This document shows, one piece after another, positions 32,020-40,006 of a stretch of DNA of 64,000 bases. The stretch spans positions 6-64,005 of the forward strand of contig NZ_MJAJ01000038.1 of the NCBI RefSeq assembly GCF_001746365.1, given 5' to 3'. The position numbers and the translations under genes were made by a program. The stretch is from Streptomyces sp. LUP30. Its GTDB lineage: Bacteria; Actinomycetota; Actinomycetes; Streptomycetales; Streptomycetaceae. The first letter of the stretch is position 1; every line of letters starts with the position of its first letter. The notes below the pieces were generated by a model that ran no database searches, was not told the DNA's origin, and was given only the letters and a program-made list of their open reading frames with translations.

Positions 32020-33252
32020 ATGCCTGCACACACCCCCACGGACCACTTCGTCGCGCACGTCTCCACGATCCCGGCGAACGCGGGCCAGAACGTCAAGCTG
32101 TTCGTCCGGGAGTACGACGGCACCAAGCCGGGCCACACCCCCCAGCCCGTCCTGATGCTCCACGGCAGAAGCGTGCCGGCCGTCGCCGGGTTCGACCTGG
32201 TGCTCCCCCCGGGGGCCGGCGGCGCACCGACCCGGTACAGCTGGGCGCAGGACCTGGCCGACGACGGCTACGACGTGTTCCTCATGGACCTGCAGGGCAG
32301 CGGACGCTCACCCCGCCCCCAGATGGACAACCCGTGCAACGCCAACCCCGCCCAACAGCAGGACGTCCTGGTTCCCAACCCCCTCGCCGCGCCGTGCGCA
32401 CCCGCCTACCCACACCAACTGGGCAACTCGGAGAGCGAGTGGGCGGAGCTGAAGACCGTCGTCGAGTTCATCAGGGCGCTGCCCGGCAAAGACCATCCGA
32501 TCGACTTCGTCGGCTGGTCCGCGGGCGCATTCGTCATGGGCCCCTACACGCTCCAGCACCCCGATGACGTCAAGAGTCTGCTCCTGCTCGCGCCGATCTT
32601 CCCGCCGCAGGGCCGCTGGTCCACGAAGCCCGCAGACCCCTTCGGGCGCCCGCCCGACGCGACGACCCTGCCGCTGTCCCTGCCGGCCGTCACGTTCGGC
32701 TACCCGATGAACGTCGGCAGCAAGACCGGCTTCAAGAGCGGCTGGGACAAGGAGCAGGCCGGCCCGACGCAGCGCGAACCCGACGTCGCGGACAAGGTGT
32801 GGGCCGCCTTCATGGAGAACGATCCCGTCGGCAGCCAGTGGGGTCCCGCAGTGTCGCCGGGCGTGTTCGAGGGCGTCCTGCGGTACCGGAACTCCTACTG
32901 GTGGGGATGGAACGAGCAGACCGTCCCGCACAAGGACCCCACGGGCGCCTTCGTCCTCGGCGACCGGGTGCCCGTGCTCATCCTCTACGGCGAGCAGGAC
33001 ACCCAGGCCAACACCCCGGCGACGCTCCCTCCGGTCCTGCACTTCTCCGTCCCGGACCTCTACCGGGCCGTCCCGGGACCGGACAAGCTGATGTTCGAAC
33101 TGGCCATCGCCGGCCATTCCGTGGTCTGGGAACGCAACGCCAAGGTCGTGCAGCGCTTCGCCAGGCAGTGGCTCGACAAGGGCAAGGTCGAGGGCCTCAC
33201 CAGCGGCAGCTTCTACCGCGACGAGTACGGCGCCCTGTTCCCCGTCGTCTAG
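32020..33252 (+). CDS. Alpha/beta hydrolase of unknown substrate
   Basis: A 410-residue protein without a signal peptide. The hydrolase core shows VLMLHGRSVPAVAGFDLVLP (oxyanion region), FLMDLQGSGRSPRP, nucleophile in DFVGWSAGAFVMGPY (Ser about 168), acid in VLILYGEQDTQANTP and the C-terminal His in LAIAGHSVVWERNAK. A long insertion with QMDNPCNANPAQQQD and a Trp-rich segment (NSYWWGWNEQTVPHKD) forms a large lid. The fold is like that of large-lid esterases and lactonases acting on hydrophobic substrates. GGAGG is placed well before the ATG. It converges with the glycerate kinase gene with a gap of only ten bases. Confidence 0.8.
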   Translation: MPAHTPTDHFVAHVSTIPANAGQNVKLFVREYDGTKPGHTPQPVLMLHGRSVPAVAGFDLVLPPGAGGAPTRYSWAQDLADDGYDVFLMDLQGSGRSPRPQMDNPCNANPAQQQDVLVPNPLAAPCAPAYPHQLGNSESEWAELKTVVEFIRALPGKDHPIDFVGWSAGAFVMGPYTLQHPDDVKSLLLLAPIFPPQGRWSTKPADPFGRPPDATTLPLSLPAVTFGYPMNVGSKTGFKSGWDKEQAGPTQREPDVADKVWAAFMENDPVGSQWGPAVSPGVFEGVLRYRNSYWWGWNEQTVPHKDPTGAFVLGDRVPVLILYGEQDTQANTPATLPPVLHFSVPDLYRAVPGPDKLMFELAIAGHSVVWERNAKVVQRFARQWLDKGKVEGLTSGSFYRDEYGALFPVV

Positions 33253-33262
33253 CGCCCCGCGC

Positions 33263-34414
33263 TCAGGTGAGGAAGTCCCGCCCGATCCGCTCGGCGACCC
33301 GTTCCAGGAGGGGCCCCGCGTCCGAGACGCACACGGCGATGTCCGGCTCGACGTCGGTCAGCGGGTACGCCCGCCGGATCCCGGCCCGCCCCAGCGCCTC
33401 GGGCGGGAGCTTCAGCCGCCCGCACACCGCGACGACCTCCTTGCCGGCCGCGCGGGCGGCCGCGGCGACGCCCGCGGGGGCCTTGCCGTGCAGGGTCTGC
33501 TCGTCGAGCGAGCCCTCCCCCGTGATGACCAGCTCGGCCGGTTCCAGCGCCGCCGCGAAGCCCAGCACGTCGAGCATGACCTCGATGCCGGCGCGGAAGC
33601 GGGCGCCGACCAGCAGCGCGCCGTAGCCGATGCCGCCCGCCGCACCGGCGCCGGGAGCCGCGGCGTGCCCGGCCGCCCTGGGACCCACCTCGGTCTCCAG
33701 GACCTTCGCGTAGTGCGCGAGCGCCGCGTCCAGCGCCTCGACGTCGTCCGGCGAGGCGCCCTTCTGCGGCCCGTAGACCGCCGCCGCGCCCTTCGGGCCG
33801 GTCAGCGGGTTGTCGACGTCGCTCGCCAGGACCAGTTCCACGGTCGAGAGCCGAGGATCCAGCTGCGAGAGGTCGGCCCGCGCCAGGTCCGCGAGGCCGC
33901 CGCCGCCCGGCGCCACCGGCTCGCCGTCCGCGTCGAGGAAGCGCGCGCCGAGCGCGGTCAGCATGCCCGCGCCGCCGTCGGTGGTGGCGCTGCCGCCGAC
34001 GCCGAACACGATCGTCCGCACGCCCTCGTCCAGCGCGGCGCGCAGCAGTTCTCCCGAGCCGTACGTGGACGCCGTGAGCGGCGCGAGGACGCCGGCGGGG
34101 AGCCGTTGCAGCCCGCTCGCCTCGGCCATCTCCACGACCGCCGTGTCGCCGCGCACCGCGAACGCCGCGTCCACCTCGTGCCCGAGGGGCCCGGCGACCC
34201 TGATCTGCCGCCGCTCGAAGCCGGCCGCGACCGCCGCCGCCACGGTGCCGTCACCGCCGTCGGCCACCGGCAGAGCCGTCACCTCGACGTCCGGTACGGC
34301 CCGGCGCAGCCCCGCCGTCACCCGCTCGGCGACCTCCACGGCCGTCAGCGAGCCCTTGAACTTGTCCGCGGCCACGAGCACCCGTCGGGTGCCCTGCGCT
34401 GCAGCGTCCGCCAC
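33263..34414 (-). CDS. Glycerate kinase (GlxK/GarK family)
   Basis: A 383-residue kinase that phosphorylates D-glycerate, linking glyoxylate or sugar-acid breakdown to glycolysis. The start RRVLVAADKFKGSLTAVEVA ('a.DsFKgslsa.ea') is diagnostic. ALPVADGGDGTVAA, VGGSATTDGGAGML, LASDVDNPLTGPKGAA and 'LVITGEGSLDEQTLHGKAP' are further conserved blocks. The GTG at 34414 has AAGGGG eight bases upstream. It could serve the glyoxylate produced by the pathway encoded at 24-30 kb, but this link is only thematic. Divergent from the ADP-ribosylglycohydrolase gene across 177 bases. Confidence 0.93.
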   Translation of the reverse strand: MADAAAQGTRRVLVAADKFKGSLTAVEVAERVTAGLRRAVPDVEVTALPVADGGDGTVAAAVAAGFERRQIRVAGPLGHEVDAAFAVRGDTAVVEMAEASGLQRLPAGVLAPLTASTYGSGELLRAALDEGVRTIVFGVGGSATTDGGAGMLTALGARFLDADGEPVAPGGGGLADLARADLSQLDPRLSTVELVLASDVDNPLTGPKGAAAVYGPQKGASPDDVEALDAALAHYAKVLETEVGPRAAGHAAAPGAGAAGGIGYGALLVGARFRAGIEVMLDVLGFAAALEPAELVITGEGSLDEQTLHGKAPAGVAAAARAAGKEVVAVCGRLKLPPEALGRAGIRRAYPLTDVEPDIAVCVSDAGPLLERVAERIGRDFLT

Positions 34415-34591
34415 CTTGCCATCCCCTTGCTCTCCGGGCCCCGCGCACGTCAGGGCCAGTCGCGCCGCTGTGACCTTAACCTCAGGACGCCCCCGCCGTC
34501 ATGCGGCGACCGCACCCTGGACCGGCCCGCGGGCCGTGTGCGGACCGGGGGAAGCCGGGCGGGACGCGCAGGAATCGGGTAGACCGGAGGA

Positions 34592-35725
34592 ATGACTGCT
34601 GTGGGCGACGGACCGGAACTCGCCGACCGCGTCCTCGGAGGCTGGCTGGGCCGGATCGCGGGCAACATGCTCGGCAAACCGGTCGAGCGGGGCGAGGTGT
34701 GGACGCGCGAACGCATCGACCGCTATCTGCGACGGGCGGACGCCCTGCCGCTCACCGACTACCTGCCCGAGCCGGCCGACGACGAGGACGCCCGGCTGCT
34801 GCGCCCGGAGTGGCGCAGCTGTGTGCGCGGCCGCGTCCACGGCAGCTGCCGTGACGACGACGTGGACTACGCGATCCTCGGACTCGACCTGCTGGAGACG
34901 CACGGCTTCGGCTTCAGCACCGAGCAGGTCGGCGACCTGTGGCTGCTGCGGCTGCCGTATCTGCAGACGTTCACCGCCGAGCGGGCCGCCTACCGCAACC
35001 TCACCGCCGGCCTGAAGCCGCCGCTGACGGCGACGTACGACAACCCGTACCAGGAGTGGATCGGCGCACTGATCCGCGCCGACGTCCACGGCTGGGCCTG
35101 CCCGGGCCTGCCCCGCCGCGCCGCCTCCCTGGCCCGCCGCGACGCGGTGCTCTCGCACACCGGCAACGGCGTGTACGGCGCGATGTTCGCGGCGGCGCTC
35201 GTCTCCGCGGCGTTCACCGCGCCGACGCTGCGTCACGCGCTGGACGAGGCGCTCGCCGTCGTCCCCGCGAGCAGTCGCCTGGCGCGTACCGTGCGCCGGG
35301 TCGTCTCCCTCCACGCCACCCGCATGAGCTGGGAGGACACCCTCGCCACGATGACGCAGGAGACGGCCGGCCTGAGCTGGATCCACACCGTGCCGAACAT
35401 CGCCGTCCTCACCGCGGGACTGCTGTACGGCGACGGCGACTTCACCGCCACGATCGCGCTCACCGTGCGCGGCGGCCTGGACACCGACTCCAACGGGGCG
35501 ACGGCCGGTTCGGTGGCCGGGGTCCTCACCGGAGCCTCGGCGATCCCGCCCCAGTGGACGGAGCCGCTCCAGGACACCGTGCGCAGCGCGGTGTTCGGCT
35601 TCGACGGCGTCCGCATCAGCGACCTGGCGCGGCGGACCGTACGGCTGGCCGAGGCGCAAGGCCTTCCCGGGGAGAACCGGCCGGAGACGGAACGGGCCGG
35701 CGCACCGCCGTCTACCCTTCCCTGA
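34592..35725 (+). CDS. ADP-ribosylglycohydrolase family protein
   Basis: A 377-residue all-helical protein of the DraG/ARH family, which removes ADP-ribose from proteins or cleaves related ADP-ribose bonds using two Mg ions. It shows LGGWLGRIAGNMLGKPVE at the start, the metal cluster SCRDDDVDYAILGLDLLE, and the C-terminal ligand motif VRGGLDTDSNGATAGSVAG. The last is the classic 'G.DTDs.gaiaG' of the family. GGAGG is too close to the ATG at 34592 but well placed for an in-frame GTG at 34601, which may be the true start. Its TGA overlaps the NUDIX start (TGATG), so the two are coupled. Confidence 0.9.
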   Translation: MTAVGDGPELADRVLGGWLGRIAGNMLGKPVERGEVWTRERIDRYLRRADALPLTDYLPEPADDEDARLLRPEWRSCVRGRVHGSCRDDDVDYAILGLDLLETHGFGFSTEQVGDLWLLRLPYLQTFTAERAAYRNLTAGLKPPLTATYDNPYQEWIGALIRADVHGWACPGLPRRAASLARRDAVLSHTGNGVYGAMFAAALVSAAFTAPTLRHALDEALAVVPASSRLARTVRRVVSLHATRMSWEDTLATMTQETAGLSWIHTVPNIAVLTAGLLYGDGDFTATIALTVRGGLDTDSNGATAGSVAGVLTGASAIPPQWTEPLQDTVRSAVFGFDGVRISDLARRTVRLAEAQGLPGENRPETERAGAPPSTLP

Positions 35726-36222
35726 TGAGCACTTCCCGCAGCGACTTCGCCGCCTATGTAGCATCCCTGCCCCGTGTCCTGGCCGGAGCGGCCGCGATCT
35801 TCCGTGACGCCGAAGGGCGGGTCCTGCTCGTCGAACCCAACTACCGGGCGGGCTGGGCCCTTCCGGGCGGCACGATCGAGTCCGACGACGGCGAGAGCCC
35901 GCGCGGGGGAGCACGGCGCGAGACGCTGGAGGAGATCGGACTGGACCGCGAGCTCGGACGGCTGCTCGCCGTGGACTGGGTGCTCGGTCCGGACCGTCCC
36001 CCGCTGGTGGCGTACGTGTACGACGGCGGCGTCCTGGACGAGGACGACCTCGGGGCGATCCGGCTGCAGGAGGCGGAGCTGCTGTCCTGGCGGCTGGTGC
36101 CGCGCGAGGAGCTCACCGACTTCCTGCTGGGCTCACTGGGCCACCGGGTCCTGGCGGCGCTGGACGCCCTGGCGGACGGCTCGGGGACCGCCGAGCTGGA
36201 GAACGGCCGCCCGGTGAGCTGA
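35725..36222 (+). CDS. NUDIX hydrolase
   Basis: A 165-residue pyrophosphohydrolase. The strand leading in is VLLVEPNYRAGWALPGGTIE and the NUDIX helix is RGGARRETLEEIGLD, giving the RE-x2-EE-x-G metal site. Two extra residues lie between PGGTIE and GES compared with the standard Gx5E spacing (IESDDGES). The start is joined to the ADP-ribosylglycohydrolase stop as TGATG, so the two are translated together. This makes ADP-ribose or a related nucleotide diphosphate the best substrate guess. Family-level assignment is firm; substrate is inferred from context. Confidence 0.9.
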   Translation: MSTSRSDFAAYVASLPRVLAGAAAIFRDAEGRVLLVEPNYRAGWALPGGTIESDDGESPRGGARRETLEEIGLDRELGRLLAVDWVLGPDRPPLVAYVYDGGVLDEDDLGAIRLQEAELLSWRLVPREELTDFLLGSLGHRVLAALDALADGSGTAELENGRPVS

Positions 36223-36346
36223 ACACCCGTCCCACCGCACGGAGCGGGAGGGCGACTCGGCCGCGCCGGGGCGACACCGGCCGGGCCCGGCCGCCGGTGC
36301 GATATCCGTTCGCGGCAGCCGGATCCCCCGGCCTACTCTCCACCTC

Positions 36347-37084
36347 ATGAGCAAGCCCCTCGTCGCCCTCCTCAGCGGAGCCGGCATCTCCACCGACTCC
36401 GGCATCCCCGACTACCGCGGACCCGACGGACTGTGGCGGCGCGATCCCGAGGCCGAGAAGCTCGTCACGTACGCGTCCTACATGGGCGACCCCGAGGTCC
36501 GTCGGCGGTCCTGGCGGATGCGCCGCCGGCTCGGGGTCCTGGCGGCCGAGCCCAACGCGGCGCACCGGGCGGTGGTCGAGCTGGAGCGTTCCGGTACGCC
36601 GGTGCGGGTGATCACGCAGAACGTGGACGGGCTGCACCAGCTGGCCGGGATGCCGGCCCGCAAGGTGTTCGAACTGCACGGCACGGCACGGGAGTTCGTG
36701 TGCACGCGATGCCCCGCGCGAGGACCGATGGAGGAGGCGCTGGCCCGGCTCGACGCCGGCGAGGACGACCCGCCGTGCCTCGGGTGCGGCGGCATCCTGA
36801 AACCGGCGACCGTGATGTTCGGAGAACACCTCGACCCGGAGGTGCTGGGCCGGGCCGCCGCCGTCGCCAAGGCGTGCCAGGTCTTCCTCGCGGTCGGCAG
36901 CAGCCTCCAGGTTCATCCCGCCGCCGGGCTGGTCGGTGTGGCCGCCGACCACGGGGCCCGGCTGGTCGTCGTCAACGCCGAGCCGACGCCGTACGACGAG
37001 ATCGCCGACGAGGTCGTCCGGGAGCCGATCGGGACGTCGCTGCCCGCACTGCTGCGCGAGCTCGCCGGTTCCGGCGCGGTCTGA
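36347..37084 (+). CDS. NAD-dependent protein deacetylase (sirtuin, SIR2 family)
   Basis: A 245-residue sirtuin that removes acetyl (or acyl) groups from lysine while turning NAD into nicotinamide and O-acetyl-ADP-ribose. All core motifs are present: LLSGAGISTDSGIPDYRG, ITQNVDGLHQLAG, catalytic His in KVFELHGTAREFVC, two zinc Cys pairs (CTRC, CLGC), KPATVMFGEHL and AVGSSLQVHPAAGL. There is no macro-domain or lipoyl gene fused. The ATG at 36347 follows TACTCT by ten bases, consistent with a leaderless transcript and its own promoter. It lies 124 bases after the NUDIX gene and converges with ogt. Confidence 0.95.
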   Translation: MSKPLVALLSGAGISTDSGIPDYRGPDGLWRRDPEAEKLVTYASYMGDPEVRRRSWRMRRRLGVLAAEPNAAHRAVVELERSGTPVRVITQNVDGLHQLAGMPARKVFELHGTAREFVCTRCPARGPMEEALARLDAGEDDPPCLGCGGILKPATVMFGEHLDPEVLGRAAAVAKACQVFLAVGSSLQVHPAAGLVGVAADHGARLVVVNAEPTPYDEIADEVVREPIGTSLPALLRELAGSGAV

Positions 37085-37090
37085 GGGCCA

Positions 37091-37105
37091 GGGCGCCTCG
37101 CGCCC
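37091..37105. terminator. Short hairpin between convergent sirtuin and ogt genes
   Basis: GGGCGC and GCGCCC form a perfect 6-bp stem with a three-base loop in the 25-base gap between the two stop codons. It could act in both directions. There is no U-tract. Confidence 0.45.
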
Positions 37106-37109
37106 GCTC

Positions 37110-37604
37110 CTAGAACAGCGTCCCGCCGGACGCGGCGCCTCTCTCGAAGTCCAGCAGGCGCTGCTTGCGGTCCAGGCCGCCGCCGTAGCCGGTGAGGCCG
37201 CCGCCCGCGCCGATCACGCGGTGGCAGGGCACGATGATGCCGATGGGGTTCCTGCCGTTGGCCAGGCCCACCGCGCGGGAGGCGGCGCGGCTGCCGAGGG
37301 CCTCGGCGAGTTCGCCGTAGCTTCTGGTCTCGCCGTAGGGGATCGTCCGCAACTGGTCCCAGACGCCGCGCTGGAACGGGGTGCCGTGCAGGCGCAGTTC
37401 GAGGGTGAACTCCTTGGACTCGCCGGCGAAGTAGGCGGTCAGCTGCTCCTCGGCTTCGCCGAAGAGGCTGTCGTCGCGGGGTCCGAAGTCCTCCTCGGGC
37501 GGGCGGTGGCGCTGTCCGGTCATGTAGAGGCCGCACAGGACGCCGTCGTCCGCGACGAGCGTGAGGTCGCCGTAGGGGCTGTCGATGACGGTGTGCTGTT
37601 TCAC
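37110..37604 (-). CDS. ogt: Methylated-DNA-[protein]-cysteine S-methyltransferase
   Basis: A 164-residue suicide repair protein that takes the alkyl group from O6-alkylguanine onto its own Cys. The active site is GIIVPCHRVIGAGGGLTGYG (Cys about residue 128). The DNA-binding helix-turn-helix segment GTPFQRGVWDQLRTIPYGET and SYGELAEALGSRAASRAVGL are typical. The length fits stand-alone Ogt, without the Ada N-terminal domain, which is on the neighbouring gene. It starts nine bases after the ada-alkA stop on the same strand, so the two form an alkylation-repair operon. Confidence 0.95.
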   Translation of the reverse strand: MKQHTVIDSPYGDLTLVADDGVLCGLYMTGQRHRPPEEDFGPRDDSLFGEAEEQLTAYFAGESKEFTLELRLHGTPFQRGVWDQLRTIPYGETRSYGELAEALGSRAASRAVGLANGRNPIGIIVPCHRVIGAGGGLTGYGGGLDRKQRLLDFERGAASGGTLF

Positions 37605-37613
37605 GGAACGTCC

Positions 37614-39104
37614 TTAGACAGGGAGGAAGTTGACGGGGTGGCTGTCGGTCGCCCACAGGTACTGGACGGCGTACGCCCGCCAGGGTCGCCATGCGGCCGC
37701 GCGGGCGGTGAGCGCCGCAGGGGTGGAGGGCAGTCCCAACTCCTTTGCGGCGCGACGGATTCCGAGGTCGGTGGGAAGGAACGCGTCGGGGTCGCCGAGG
37801 GCGCGCATCGCGATGACGTCGACCGTCCAGGGCCCGAAGCCGGGTAGCGCGAGGAGTTGTTCGCGCACCTGCGACCAGTCGCTCTCCACCCCCAACTGCA
37901 GTTTCCGGTCGGCCAGTTGACCGACGAGGTGGGTGAAGGTGGCGCGCCGGGTGCGGGGCATCGCCAGGGAGTCGGGGTCGACGGCGGCGAGCGCCTCGGG
38001 GGTGGGGAAGAGATGGGTGAGGCCGCCTTCCGGATCGTCGACCGGATCGCCGTGGGCGGTGACCAGTCGGGCCGCGTGGGTGCGGGCGGCAGCGGTGGAG
38101 ACCTGCTGGCCCAGCACGGCGCGGACCGCGAACTCGGCCTCGTCGACCGTGCGCGGCACGCGGCGGCCGGGCGCCTTGTCCACCAGGGGCGCGAGCACTG
38201 GGTCCGTGCGCAGCTGGTCGTCGACGGCGACCGGATCGGCGTCCAGGTCGAGCATGCGCCGGCATCGGCTGATGGCGACGGTGAGGTCGCGCAGGTCGCT
38301 GAGGGTGAGGCGGCAGCCGATGTGGTCGGGGTTCGGGGTGAGCGCCACGACGCCGTGCCCGTACGGCAGCCGGAGCGTGCGGCGGAACGCGCCGTCCCGC
38401 CACTCCTCCACTCCCGGGACGCCGGTCGCGGCCAGGTGCCCGAACAGGTTGTCCGGGTTGAGGGGGGCGCGGAACGGCAGGCGCAGGGCGAGCGTCCCCG
38501 GGGTGGCCGCGGGGAGGGGGGGAGTGCGGTGCGGGACACGGGCGCGCAGTGCGCTCGGGGAGAGCGCGAAGACCTCGCGGACGGTGTCGTTGAAGGTGCG
38601 CACCGAGGAGAAGCCGGCGGCGAACGCGACGTCCGCCATGGGCAGTTCGGTCGTCTCGACGAGGAGCCGGGCGGTCCGGGCGCGCTGGGCGCGGGCCAAC
38701 GCCAGGGGGCCCGCGCCGACTTCGGCGAGGAGCTGGCGTTCCACCTGGCGGCTGCTGTAGCCGAGGCGGGCGGCGAGGCCGGGCACGCCGTCGCGGTCGA
38801 CGACGCCGTCGGCGATCAGTCGCATGGCGCGGGCGACGAGGTCGGCGCGCTGGTTCCACTCCGGTGAGCCGGGGCTGGTGTCGGGCCGGCAGCGCTTGCA
38901 CGCGCGGAAACCGGCCTGCTGGCAGGCGGCCGCGCTCGGCTGGAAGACCATGTTCTCCGGCTTGGGCGGCACGGCCGGGCAGCTGGGACGGCAGTAGATG
39001 CCGGTGGTCAGCACCGCCGTGAAGAACCAGCCGTCGAAGCGCGCGTCCTTGGACTGCACGGCGCGCACACAACGCTCTCGATCGGTGTACATCCCGTTCC
39101 GCAT
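37614..39104 (-). CDS. Ada-type regulator fused to AlkA DNA-3-methyladenine glycosylase
   Basis: A 496-residue fusion. The N-terminus has the Ada zinc domain with the methyl-accepting Cys: TTGIYCRPSCPAVPPKPE and ACKRCRPD, where the first Cys takes methyl from DNA phosphotriesters. An AraC-type DNA-binding domain follows (ARLGYSSRQVERQLLAEVGA, residues ~100-185). The C-terminal ~290 residues are an AlkA glycosylase, with the helix-hairpin-helix PGFGPWTVDVIAMRALGDPD and the catalytic Asp of FLPTDLGIRRA. It both senses methyl damage and excises 3-methyladenine. The start at 39104 is used; an ATG at 39092 (MYTDRE) is equally possible. The neighbour ogt supplies the missing O6-methylguanine activity. 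Confidence 0.93.
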   Translation of the reverse strand: MRNGMYTDRERCVRAVQSKDARFDGWFFTAVLTTGIYCRPSCPAVPPKPENMVFQPSAAACQQAGFRACKRCRPDTSPGSPEWNQRADLVARAMRLIADGVVDRDGVPGLAARLGYSSRQVERQLLAEVGAGPLALARAQRARTARLLVETTELPMADVAFAAGFSSVRTFNDTVREVFALSPSALRARVPHRTPPLPAATPGTLALRLPFRAPLNPDNLFGHLAATGVPGVEEWRDGAFRRTLRLPYGHGVVALTPNPDHIGCRLTLSDLRDLTVAISRCRRMLDLDADPVAVDDQLRTDPVLAPLVDKAPGRRVPRTVDEAEFAVRAVLGQQVSTAAARTHAARLVTAHGDPVDDPEGGLTHLFPTPEALAAVDPDSLAMPRTRRATFTHLVGQLADRKLQLGVESDWSQVREQLLALPGFGPWTVDVIAMRALGDPDAFLPTDLGIRRAAKELGLPSTPAALTARAAAWRPWRAYAVQYLWATDSHPVNFLPV

Positions 39105-39406
39105 GCGTCCAGCATCGCCCCGCGGCCGCTCGTCCGCTGGCGAGAATCCGACATCGACCTCGCGCGTCCCGCATCGCCGCGACATCGTGCGATCAGGGCG
39201 CGGACGGGGCGGCCGGCGTCGTGGGCGAGCCGGTCCTGCCGGGGCCCCGCCGATGAGGAAATCGACTGCGAACTCGCCGGACTCGCCGGAGTGTCCGTCG
39301 CCGAAGATCGCCGGCCCACGGGTCGAGCAGCGGAGCGCCGGGCATCGGCGCAGGGTTCCCGGCGATCAGCCGGGCGGGCAGGACGGCCTCCTCGCGGCCC
39401 GGCGCC
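39105..39406. other. Intergenic region upstream of the ada-alkA/ogt operon
   Basis: 302 bases with no gene I can support. It should hold the ada-alkA promoter and the 3' end of the membrane-protein transcript. No clear terminator or Ada-box was recognised. Confidence 0.4.
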
Positions 39407-39886
39407 TCAGGCCGCCCTCCGCGGCCACGACGCCAGGGACCGGATCACGAACACGTCGATCGCCATGACGGTGATCGACCAGAGCGGTTCGTACGGCAGG
39501 AACAGGAACTGGGCGACGAGGCTCAGGGCCGCGAGGAGGACGCCCGGGCGGCGGGCCCGGGCCACGCCCTTGAGCAGAGCCGCGCCGGTGGCGGCCGCGA
39601 GGGCTCCGAGGACGAGATGGATCCAGCCCCAGCCGGTCAGGCTGAGCCCGTAGACGTAGGAGCCGACGCGCGCGTAGACGTCGTCGGCGGCGACGGCTGC
39701 GATGCCCTGCAGGACGGCGAGGACGCCGCCGCACAGCATCAGGACGCCGGCGAAGAGCACGCCGTCGCCGGTCCGGCCGCCGGGCGGAGGGAGCCGGCGC
39801 GGTCCGCCGCGCGGGACGGACCAGGCGGTGCCGATCTCGCCGTGCGGGCCGCCGGCCGGTTCGCCGTCCGAGGAGGCCGGGCTCAT
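39407..39886 (-). CDS. Four-helix membrane protein (DUF7144-like)
   Basis: A 159-residue protein. A Pro/Gly-rich soluble N-terminus of ~42 residues is followed by four membrane helices: VLFAGVLMLCGGVLAVLQGI, the GWGWIHLVLGALAAATGAAL segment, GVLLAALSLVAQFLFLPY and the terminal WSITVMAIDVFVIRSLA. 'YGLSLTGWGWIHL' and 'FLFLPYEPLWSI' are the stretches that recur in a Streptomyces family I know as DUF7144; function unknown. GGGAG lies eight bases before the ATG at 39886. No operon partner. Confidence 0.75.
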   Translation of the reverse strand: MSPASSDGEPAGGPHGEIGTAWSVPRGGPRRLPPPGGRTGDGVLFAGVLMLCGGVLAVLQGIAAVAADDVYARVGSYVYGLSLTGWGWIHLVLGALAAATGAALLKGVARARRPGVLLAALSLVAQFLFLPYEPLWSITVMAIDVFVIRSLASWPRRAA

Positions 39887-40006
39887 GGGGCGTGCTCCCT
39901 TCCCGGTGGTCGGTCCGGTGGAGGTCAGCACATCCCGGGCTCGCGGCCACGGCGAGCGCGGCGGGCCCGTCCGGGTGAACGGCTCCGCCGCGCACGGCAC
40001 GCGGAG

